Below, in pieces: positions 57,801 through 64,000 of a DNA stretch of 64,000 nucleotides. The stretch covers positions 172,947,501 through 173,011,500 of the forward strand of contig JAIOJX010000004.1 of assembly GCA_022376925.1 (NCBI GenBank), in the 5' to 3' direction. Every line of letters begins with the position of its first letter. Position 1 is the first letter of the stretch. This DNA is from Tragulus kanchil (Eukaryota; Chordata; Mammalia; Artiodactyla; Tragulidae). A model generated the notes under the pieces. It was not told the DNA's origin. It saw only the letters and a program-made list of their open reading frames with translations, and searched no databases. Made by a program: the position numbers and the translations under genes.

Positions 57801-60800
57801 TTTCTTTTTAGATCTCTTGAAGCACTTTTAAATCAGAAGAGGCCTCAGTACATTAAAGCCAAAGAAAACACTTCTCACCACCTCAAGAAATTAGATGTGA
57901 CTAAAAAATCAATAAAGGACAGTGAAAACAGTGTGCTAAACAGGAAGATGACATAAAAGCCTTAGAGACTTTTTAATGCATGGAGACGTTTTGAACAGCA
58001 GTCCAATTGTTTAGGAAAACAATCGGGATTCTATTCTTTAGATTTTTTTGGGAGGGCGTGGTTTGATCTCTGGTTGAGGAACTGAAATCCCACAAACCAC
58101 ATGGTTTGGCCAGTAAATAAATAAGGTGGATATACCAAAAAAAATTGTTAAATAAATGTGTTATATGATAAATCATCTATCTAATATGGTATCAGCCTGA
58201 CATCATTATTGATAGTTTTGGGGGTTGTTTTGGCTGGGCCATGCAGCATTTGGAATCTTAATTCCCCAACCAGGGATTGAACCCATGCCTCCTGCTTTGG
58301 GAGCATGGAGTCTTAACCACTGGACTACCAGGGAAGTCCCACATCATCATATCCATTTGCTTAATTGTTCAGTTCCAGTAATTGTGAATGGCAATTATCA
58401 GAATTACCCCTTTCCTTTGGGAATCAGCTTTGTCAGCTGGAGTGCCAGGCTTGTGTGCAGTTCTTCCTGCTTGTAGTTTTACAGACTGCTCGTTTCCAGC
58501 ATGGCTTAGGTGAGCGCGTTTTCCCTCGCCCTAGCAGGAGGGTTGTTTCCTACGTCTGTAATACAGTTAGGCTCTTTTGTCAGTCTATATTCTGTCTAGG
58601 ATCCCTTGCCTTCTAAGTGATTTGGCTTCGATTGCATACATTGAGGTTCACTCCTGAAACTGTAAATCTCTGTAGATTTTGACAAATGCATGATGTCACA
58701 TGCCCATCACTACAGTATTGTACACAGTAGTTTGTCCCTTTTTAAAAATTCCCTCATGCTTCGCCTGTTTGATTCTCCACACGTCTGGCAAGCACAGTCT
58801 GAAAGTCAGTATTTAGCATTTCTTTTTAAATGTGTAATTTGATCAAGAGAACTTCTTGCCTTATGTATTATAAAATTTTCCATTAAAGCAAGCTTTATTT
58901 TTCTTTTTAGATCTCTTGAAGCACTTTTAAATCAGAAGAGGCCTCAGTACATTAAAGCCAAAGAAAACACTTCTCACCACCTCAAGAAATTAGATGTGAC
59001 TAAAAAATCAATAAAGGACAGTGAAAAACAGTGTGCTAAACAGGAAGATGACATAAAAGCCTTAGAGACAGAGCTGGTTGATTTAGATGGTGCATGGAGA
59101 CGTTTTGAACAGCAGATCGAGGAGGAAATGTTACGTAAAGGGCGAGACATTGAACTAGAAGCCAGTCAGGTGAAAAGTTGACATATGGGAAGTCATTTGT
59201 TTCTGTTGTTTCAGTTTCTCCTTTTAATTAGAATTTTTTTTAGCTTTTTTTTTTTTTGTCACTTCTATTGATCTTTCATTAATTTATCTTTGTTCTTTGG
59301 CTTGTGTGGGCCTCCCATAGCAGTGGCCTCTGTCACTGCAGAGCATTAGCTCTGGGCGCATGCGCTTCAGAGCTCCGGCTCTGTAGTTGGACACATCGGT
59401 CCAGCCGCTCCGCCGCATGTGGGATCTTCCCAGGCCAGGGATCAAACCGGCGCCCCCTGCACTGCAAGGCGGTGTCCTTACCCACTGGACCACCAGGGAA
59501 GCCCTCCTTTTCATTAGAATTTAAAGGATGACTTCTCTTTCTGATATTTTAAGAAATTGTCTACAGAATTTAAATTATAGGAATTTAAATTTTTCTGGCT
59601 ATATGGAGAATCTGAATTTAATCTTTATACTAGACTATTTTTATAAAATTGATGACATAATATTTGTGAGTTAACTGAAATAAAAGAAAATACTTTAATA
59701 AGATTACATAGTATCATTTTATAATAGGTAATTATAGTAATAAGAGGTAATTATATGTTTTAGGTACTTTTTTTATCTCATGAATATTGTAAAAAGTTAA
59801 AAGTTAGATAATATATGGCTTTTAAGAGAGATGATCACTTAATTAACAGGAGGAAAATTGTTAAGATTGTTAAAAATGTTAAGTGATTAATTTATATCCA
59901 ATTTAGTATTTAAGATTTAATTATAAGCTAATAGTAGATACCCAGAAATTTATAATTCAGAGCTTTCAAACATTCTCTCAACTAACTTTCTATCATTTAT
60001 CTCTTTAAGTAATTTTATGATGACTTTATCTCACAATATATATACTAAAGTCATTGTGACTGTGTAAATAGAAAAAAAAAATTGATACGTTTAATTATCT
60101 GCTAGTAAAGAATATCATAGAAAGAATTTCCTCTCACACTCCTTCAGTGAGTTAGCAGTGTTTAAATGCTCTTTACACAGCTGGATCAGTATAAAGAACT
60201 TAAGGAACAGGTAAGGAAGAAAGTGGCCATAATGACCCAGCAGCTGGAAAAGCTCCAGTGGGAGCAGAGGTCTGATGAAGAAAGGCTGGCCTTTGAAAAG
60301 AGGAGACATGGGGAATCTCAGGTACCTTGCTTTGTGCAATAAATGATTCATAATTATTTTTATGAGTTTTTTCTTTTTAATATTGGTTTTTCAGTCCATA
60401 AATGAATTTACATAAGACATAAGGACTTAATTGAATTTTTTGGATTACCTGTTAGATGCTTAGAATCATTTAGGTGCTCTTTCATGGTCTAAGATACAGT
60501 GTTGGGACTGCCCTGGTGGTTCGAGAGTTAAGACTCCAGTCTCTCAGCGCAGGGGACGCAGGCTCCGTCCCTGGCCAGGGGACGAAGATCCCTCATGCTG
60601 TGGGGCAGTTAAGCCCAGACACTAAACTGAGAGAAGCCTACAGGCCGCAACAAAGACCGAGCACAGACAAATAAAGAGCATAGAGAAGCGGATGCAAATA
60701 TAAAAAGTAGTGTTTTCCTTCACATAGTCCGTAAACAATGCACACTTGTATAATGATAGGCAGAAAGTGAAGAGGAACTAAAGAACTTGATGCGGGTGGA

Positions 60801-63800
60801 AGAGGAGAGTGAAAAGCTGGCTTAAAACAGCATTAAAAAACTAAGGTCATAGCATCCAGTCCCATCACTTCGTGGCAGTTAGGGAAAAGTGGACACAGTG
60901 GGGTGTAGTTTTACTCCTGTGAGGAGTCTCTGTACTGCTTTCCTCAGTGGCCGCGCCAGTTTACGTCCCCAGCAGCAGAGCACGGAGGTTAGTGTTCTCC
61001 ACGCGCTCGTCAGCACTGGCTGTCTTCTTGATAACACCGTTTTTGACAAGGGTGAGATGATAGCTCACTGGGGTTTTGGCTTGTATTTCTCTGATGATTA
61101 GTGATGTTGAGCATCTTTTCCTGTGTCTGCTGTCTGTTGTCTTCCTTGGAAAAATGTCTATTCAGATAATGCACAGGATGAATTAGACAGGCAAAAACGG
61201 TTAAATTAGAGACTACCAGAATCCTTGGACTTAGTGGTAAAGTGCATGGAGCAAGGTTTGTGAAGTTCTCCTTCCACAAGCCTGTAGTTGCTTTCTAGAT
61301 TCCTACACAGTTACAGTATTGAGCCGTTGTAGTGGAATGGCTTGTCTGTGTCTCCCACCAAGTCGTAGTCTTTGAGAGCAGAGACTCTTCTTGTTTCATT
61401 ATAGTATCGGTAGTTCTTAGCACATGGTAGGCTGTGGGTAAATGTTTTTAGAGTGAGTTTGAGAAAGAGATAAGAACTGTACACAGATATTTGAAAATAA
61501 TCCCCTTGCAGTTTGAAGTTACCATAGTAAATTTGCTGAAGATATATAGTAAATGATGGAACCAGGATTTAAAGCTTGATTCTTAAAACCTCAGAACTAT
61601 ACCATACTGCCTTTTCAAAATTAAAATTTGCTGTCATGAGAATTTTCATATGGTTACCTATATATTTCGAATTTAGAACAATGTATATATATTTCAGATT
61701 TAGAACTTACGCTATTGTATGCTTCTCTGATGGCTTAGCGGTAGAGGATCTGCCTACAGGGCAGGCACCGCAGGAGACGGGTTCAGCCCCTGGATCAGGA
61801 AGGTCCCCTGAGCAGGGCACGGCAGCCCACTCCAGTATTTCTTCCTGGAGAATCCTGTGGCCAGAGGAGCTGCTGACCGGTCCACAGGGTCACAGAAGGG
61901 CTGGACACGACTGGAGCGACTTAGTGGGCACACAGACGCGGTTACTAAGTTCTAGGAATCTAGTGAAAACTAATTTTATTTATTTGGAGTTGTTGTAATT
62001 GAGTTCAGATTTCATTTCCTATTTTAGGAAAATCTAAAACAAGTAAAAGAACAAATAGAAGATCATAAAAAGCGAATAGAAAAGTTGGAGGAATATACAA
62101 AAACATGCACGTAGGTATAGTAAAAAGACGAGAAAGATGTTTGCGGCTTTCTTGTATCTCAAGGGTCTTGTATATTTGTGGTGAATGCTTCCACTGTATC
62201 ATGTTCTCATTCCCCCACTTTTTTTATTTCATTGTAGATAATTAAAAGTTATAATTAACCACATAAGGTTGAAATTTTCAAAATAAAAATGTTGAACTGG
62301 TAAAGCTTAAAACTTTTGGTATTAATATTTTATGATAAAAGTATGTCATGAAACCTATGAACACCTAAATATTCTACAATTCAGAATTTCTTTTTAATTG
62401 ACATTTACTTACTGTTAAGCTCATGATGATTGCTTTAGTTATGGTGATCTTTTTTTCAGGATCCAGAAATATGTACCTTTTTTTTTTTTTTAATATGTGT
62501 CTTTCGATTCAAGAAAGAATGATTAAAATATCTTTTGCCCATGTTTGGTGTTAGGTTTATTATATTGAGCTTTATTTAAAATTGATAGAGCACCATTCCA
62601 AGCCCATGCAGTGCCCGGCCAGAGTGTATATTTTTTAAAATGGATTTCTGTAAAAAAACCAGGATTTAAAGCTTGATTCTTAAAACCTCAGAACTATACC
62701 ATACTGCCTTTTCAAAATTAAAATTTGCTGTCATGAGAATTTTCATATGGTTACCTATATATTTCGAATTTAGAACAATGTATATATATTTCAGATTTAG
62801 AACTTACGCTATTGTATGCTTCTCTGATGGCTTAGCGGTAGAGGATCTGCCTACAGGGCAGGCACCGCAGGAGACGGGTTCAGCCCCTGGATCAGGAAGG
62901 TCCCCTGAGCAGGGCACGGCAGCCCACTCCAGTATTTCTTCCTGGAGAATCCTGTGGCCAGAGGAGCTGCTGACCGGTCCACAGGGTCACAGAAGGGCTG
63001 GACACGACTGGAGCGACTTAGTGGGCACACAGACGCGGTTACTAAGTTCTAGGAATCTAGTGAAAACTAATTTTATTTATTTGGAGTTGTTGTAATTGAG
63101 TTCAGATTTCATTTCCTATTTTAGGAAAATCTAAAACAAGTAAAAGAACAAATAGAAGATCATAAAAAGCGAATAGAAAAGTTGGAGGAATATACAAAAA
63201 CATGCACGTAGGTATAGTAAAAAGACGAGAAAGATGTTTGCGGCTTTCTTGTATCTCAAGGGTCTTGTATATTTGTGGTGAATGCTTCCACTGTATCATG
63301 TTCTCATTCCCCCACTTTTTTTATTTCATTGTAGATAATTAAAAGTTATAATTAACCACATAAGGTTGAAATTTTCAAAATAAAAATGTTGAACTGGTAA
63401 AGCTTAAAACTTTTGGTATTAATATTTTATGATAAAAGTATGTCATGAAACCTATGAACACCTAAATATTCTACAATTCAGAATTTCTTTTTAATTGACA
63501 TTTACTTACTGTTAAGCTCATGATGATTGCTTTAGTTATGGTGATCTTTTTTTCAGGATCCAGAAATATGTACCTTTTTTTTTTTTTTAATATGTGTCTT
63601 TCGATTCAAGAAAGAATGATTAAAATATCTTTTGCCCATGTTTGGTGTTAGGTTTATTATATTGAGCTTTATTTAAAATTGATAGAGCACCATTCCAAGC
63701 CCATGCAATGCCAGGCCAGAGTGTATATCTTGTAATTCTTAAATGTAGGATTTTCTTACTGGTATATAAAGTATTATTATTATTGTCGTGTAGGAATTGC

Positions 63801-64000
63801 TTGAAAGAAAAAAAAGAACAAGAGGAAAGCTTAGTAAATGAAATAGAGAAAGCAAAATCAAGAATGTCTGAAGTTAATGAAGAGTTGAACCTCATTGGAA
63901 GTGAACTGCAGAGTGCTGGACTTGATCATCATGAGGGGAAACGTGAGCAAAAGAGAGCGGAGGTTCTGGAGCACCTTAAGAGACTTTACCCAGATTCTGT
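42372..64000 (+). CDS. SMC1B: SMC1B gene, exons 1-9 (5' part; continues beyond the window)
   Basis: SMC1B is the meiosis-specific SMC1 subunit of cohesin. It pairs with SMC3 and meiotic kleisins (REC8, RAD21L) to hold sister chromatids and organise chromosome axes in germ cells. Best exon copies: 42372-42480, 46042-46230, 49608-49720, 50148-50351, 54788-55026, 58911-59169, 60181-60321, 62028-62110 and 63794-64000. All borders are AG/GT and phases agree, giving 1544 nt (~514 of about 1235 residues). The start has an ideal GCCGCCATGG context. Walker A GPNGSGKSN (about 31-39) is split by intron 1; the Q-loop glutamine of LVFQG is residue 137; a long coiled coil follows. The window ends near the expected start of the hinge, so the hinge and C-terminal head are missing. 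Paralogue SMC1A is less likely: the sequence and the head-to-head RIBC2 neighbour both point to SMC1B. Exons 2-5 and 8 are duplicated in ~1.1-kb repeats, and exon 6 has a broken copy. Confidence 0.97.
42650..42855. repeat. GC-rich degenerate tandem repeat in SMC1B intron 1
   Basis: Imperfect direct repeats of GACCTGACCCTCCGCCCCCG-like units of roughly 25-30 bp follow each other. It lies about 170 bp after the exon 1 donor, inside the CpG island. Confidence 0.65.
44592..44712 (+). mobile_element. CHR-1-type SINE in SMC1B intron 1
   Basis: ATTTCCCTGACCATCCAAGG head, CACTGCAGGGGGCATGGG and a GCCATGCAGTGTGG end. Confidence 0.7.
45743..46008 (+). mobile_element. CHR-like SINE, short-tail form, next to SMC1B exon 2 (S8)
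   Basis: Full head and body ending AGAAGTGGCC and an A run. Short flanking repeat AACCTTTT. Its tail ends about 35 bp before the exon 2 acceptor. Confidence 0.87.
46042..46230 (+). CDS. SMC1B: SMC1B exon 2, copy A
   Basis: 189 nt, phase 1 to 1. It opens with [20 protein letters not shown], finishing Walker A, and ends in [11 protein letters not shown]. The acceptor lies about 35 bp after the tail of a CHR-like SINE. GTATTT donor. Confidence 0.96.
46869..47134 (+). mobile_element. CHR-like SINE (artefactual copy of S8)
   Basis: Second copy within duplication 11, with the same flanks and tail. Confidence 0.85.
47168..47356 (+). CDS. SMC1B: SMC1B exon 2, copy B (redundant)
   Basis: Copy of exon 2 with both splice sites, 1126 bp to the right. 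Using both would put two GKS half-motifs in the protein and duplicate 63 residues of the ATPase head, which is hard to reconcile with a working SMC. Confidence 0.85.
47738..47832. repeat. TA/CA microsatellite in SMC1B intron 2
   Basis: Compound (TA)n(CA)n(TA)n tract. It recurs without a visible difference at 48855-48949. Confidence 0.92.
48453..48473 (+). pseudogene. SMC1B: SMC1B exon 2, 3'-end fragment (third copy)
   Basis: The last ~21 nt of exon 2 with its donor, at the left end of the second copy of the 47336-49569 duplication. No acceptor is present. Confidence 0.85.
49608..49720 (+). CDS. SMC1B: SMC1B exon 3, copy A
   Basis: 113 nt, phase 1 to 0, GTAAGT donor. It encodes [20 protein letters not shown] through KARNCLVFQ. 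Its last codon is the Q-loop glutamine. Confidence 0.95.
49758..50087 (-). mobile_element. CHR-like SINE, long-tail form with TSD, in SMC1B intron 3 (S10)
   Basis: Reverse orientation with T tail, (TTTA)n, G-rich linker, body and head. TSD TCAAGCTTTT at 49748-49757 and 50088-50097. It makes up most of the 427-bp intron. Confidence 0.88.
50148..50351 (+). CDS. SMC1B: SMC1B exon 4, copy A
   Basis: 204 nt (68 codons), phase 0 to 0. It encodes [40 protein letters not shown] and the start of the coiled coil (HAKLEKEE). Intron 3 before it is only 427 bp and is mostly a minus-strand SINE. Confidence 0.95.
50702..50814 (+). CDS. SMC1B: SMC1B exon 3, copy B (redundant)
   Basis: Same exon 1094 bp to the right with intact splice borders. 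113 nt is not a multiple of 3, so both cannot be used in frame. Confidence 0.85.
50851..51180 (-). mobile_element. CHR-like SINE (artefactual copy of S10)
   Basis: Second copy within duplication 13, identical by eye apart from the length of the T run. Confidence 0.85.
51241..51444 (+). CDS. SMC1B: SMC1B exon 4, copy B (redundant)
   Basis: Same exon 1093 bp to the right with intact borders. It is the copy whose downstream intron is clean, since copy A runs into degraded sequence near 50570. Confidence 0.85.
51977..54230. repeat. Direct tandem duplication 14 (unit ~1115 bp), SMC1B intron 4
   Basis: 51977-53091 is repeated at 53092-54230. The right end of copy A lacks about 14 bp that copy B has, between TTTAAATA and TAGTCTAAC. 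Confidence 0.95.
54788..55026 (+). CDS. SMC1B: SMC1B exon 5, copy A
   Basis: 239 nt, phase 0 to 2, TAG acceptor and GTGAGT donor. Coiled coil: [20 protein letters not shown], then [10 protein letters not shown] and [18 protein letters not shown]. Confidence 0.95.
55916..56154 (+). CDS. SMC1B: SMC1B exon 5, copy B (redundant)
   Basis: Copy of exon 5 with the same splice sites, 1128 bp to the right. Including both would shift the frame. Confidence 0.85.
56369..56526 (+). mobile_element. BovB 3' fragment in SMC1B intron 5
   Basis: GAGATGGTTGGATGGCATCA to GTCGGACACAACTTAGTGAC. It inserts into an older L1 region that continues after it. Confidence 0.82.
56904..57030 (+). mobile_element. CHR-1-type SINE in SMC1B intron 5
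   Basis: TTCTCCAGTGGTCCATTG head, GAGGAACTGAAATCCCACAA and an AAATAAATAA tail. A right part recurs at 58052-58128. Confidence 0.7.
57118..57243 (-). mobile_element. CHR-1-type SINE, reverse, in SMC1B intron 5
   Basis: TTGGCTGGGCCATGCAGC at its end and CCACTGGACTACCAGGAAGT at its head. Recurs at 58217-58342. Confidence 0.75.
57812..58002 (+). pseudogene. SMC1B: SMC1B exon 6, corrupted copy
   Basis: It matches the intact exon up to GCCTTAGAGAC (57960-57970), but one A is lost from an A-run (GTGAAAACAG for GTGAAAAACAG), which breaks the frame. It then continues as a partly deleted exon sequence (GCATGGAGACGTTTTGAACA) and joins degraded SINE-flank sequence. It has no donor. The pattern is noisy read-end sequence, not a decayed exon. 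Confidence 0.85.
58911..59169 (+). CDS. SMC1B: SMC1B exon 6 (intact copy)
   Basis: 259 nt, phase 2 to 0. Coiled coil with [40 protein letters not shown] and [25 protein letters not shown] donor. This copy is complete; the left copy at 57812 is corrupted. Confidence 0.94.
59238..59503 (-). mobile_element. CHR-like SINE, short-tail form with long TSD (S12)
   Basis: Reverse orientation in SMC1B intron 6. Flanked by CTCCTTTTAATTAGAATTT (59219-59237) and the same with one mismatch (59504-59522). Confidence 0.87.
60181..60321 (+). CDS. SMC1B: SMC1B exon 7
   Basis: 141 nt (47 codons), phase 0 to 0. Coiled coil [40 protein letters not shown] and RRHGESQ. GTACCT donor. Single copy. Confidence 0.95.
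60502..60690 (+). mobile_element. CHR-type SINE in SMC1B intron 7
   Basis: GGGACTGCCCTGGTGGTTCG head, CCAGGGGACGAAGATCCCTC and AACAAAGACCGAGCACAG before an A-rich tail. Confidence 0.75.
60758..60900 (+). mobile_element. BovB internal fragment in SMC1B intron 7
   Basis: GGAAGAGGAGAGTGAAAAGC and CATAGCATCCAGTCCCATCA match BovB ORF2 DNA. An old L1 piece follows. Confidence 0.7.
60915..61170 (-). mobile_element. Old L1 fragment, reverse
   Basis: TTAGTGATGTTGAGCATCTT and GGAAAAATGTCTATTCAG are well-known L1 3' sequence in reverse. Confidence 0.75.
61717..61935 (+). mobile_element. Bov-tA SINE before SMC1B exon 8
   Basis: GCTTCTCTGATGGCTTAGCG head, CCCACTCCAGTATTTCTTCC and GGGCTGGACACGACTGGAGC. 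Repeated at 62814-63032. Confidence 0.83.
62028..62110 (+). CDS. SMC1B: SMC1B exon 8, copy A
   Basis: 83 nt, phase 0 to 2, GTAGGT donor. It encodes [20 protein letters not shown] and EEYTKTC. It lies about 95 bp downstream of a Bov-tA SINE. Confidence 0.93.
63125..63207 (+). CDS. SMC1B: SMC1B exon 8, copy B (redundant)
   Basis: Same exon 1097 bp to the right. 83 nt is not a multiple of 3, so only one copy can be used. Confidence 0.85.
63794..64000 (+). CDS. SMC1B: SMC1B exon 9, partial (window edge)
   Basis: TAG acceptor; the first G completes the Thr codon from exon 8. It encodes [20 protein letters not shown], then [20 protein letters not shown] and [11 protein letters not shown], approaching the hinge. 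The exon is open at the window edge. Confidence 0.94.

Larger units (their letters stand above)
56932..59118. repeat. Direct tandem duplication 16 (unit ~1099 bp), holds SMC1B exon 6
   Basis: 56932-58002 is repeated at 58003-59118. 57971-58051 is degraded sequence on both sides of the join and destroys exon 6 in copy A. Confidence 0.93.
61561..63728. repeat. Direct tandem duplication 17 (unit 1097 bp), holds SMC1B exon 8
   Basis: 61561-62630 is repeated at 62658-63728. The join at 62630-62657 is noisy (CCCGGCCAGAG for CCAGGCCAGAG on its left). Confidence 0.95.

Noticed and set aside
6657..63728. A programmed or mobile ~1.1-kb amplification system
   Set aside because: Units share no ends, motifs or encoded enzyme, and inner junctions look like raw-read noise; assembly error explains it better.

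Overview
Organism and locus. The window is nuclear DNA of a ruminant artiodactyl. It carries BovB (RTE) LINE fragments, Bov-tA SINEs and several tRNA-Glu-derived CHR-type SINEs, on a background of old mammalian L1 and MIR pieces. Two multi-exon genes lie head to head: RIBC2 on the minus strand (exon 1 ends at 42031, stop codon at 24730-24732) and SMC1B on the plus strand (start codon at 42372, running off the right edge). A 340-bp CpG-rich promoter separates the two start codons. This is the known mammalian RIBC2/SMC1B arrangement.

Layout. 1-24.5 kb: intergenic DNA downstream of RIBC2, with repeats only and no gene I can support. 24.7-42.0 kb: RIBC2, seven coding exons, which join to an intact 377-codon frame when one good copy of each exon is used. 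42.03-42.37 kb: bidirectional promoter with two RFX X-box-like sites, one TCTCGCGAGA (BANP-type) palindrome and one E2F-type site. 42.37-64.0 kb: SMC1B exons 1-9, coding the first ~514 residues (Walker A, Q-loop, N-terminal coiled-coil arm up to about the hinge).

Most unusual feature. About 17 direct tandem duplications, every one 1.07-1.15 kb long, run from 6.6 kb to 63.7 kb. They ignore gene and repeat boundaries and cut through exons. Their internal junctions carry noisy, partly deleted versions of the true flanks. At the best-preserved junctions the right end of copy A and the left end of copy B are degraded, while the outer ends are clean. This is the signature of ~1.1-kb overlapping sequence chunks that were concatenated instead of merged, so I read them as assembly artefacts. 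About 18.8 kb of the window is then redundant and the true locus is near 45 kb. Taken literally, RIBC2 exons 2, 3, 6 and 7 and SMC1B exons 2, 3, 4, 5 and 8 appear twice, RIBC2 exon 5 and SMC1B exon 6 have a broken second copy, and SMC1B exon 2 has a further partial copy.

Biology. RIBC2 is a microtubule inner protein of ciliary and flagellar doublets. SMC1B is the meiosis-specific SMC1 of cohesin. The promoter holds plausible elements for both programmes: RFX sites for cilia, and an E2F-type site of the sort linked to somatic silencing of SMC1B. A second real signal is a young CHR-like SINE group with a distinctive 3' body: eight independent insertions in two tail-length forms, most with visible target-site duplications. 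I do not recognise it as a standard cattle family.
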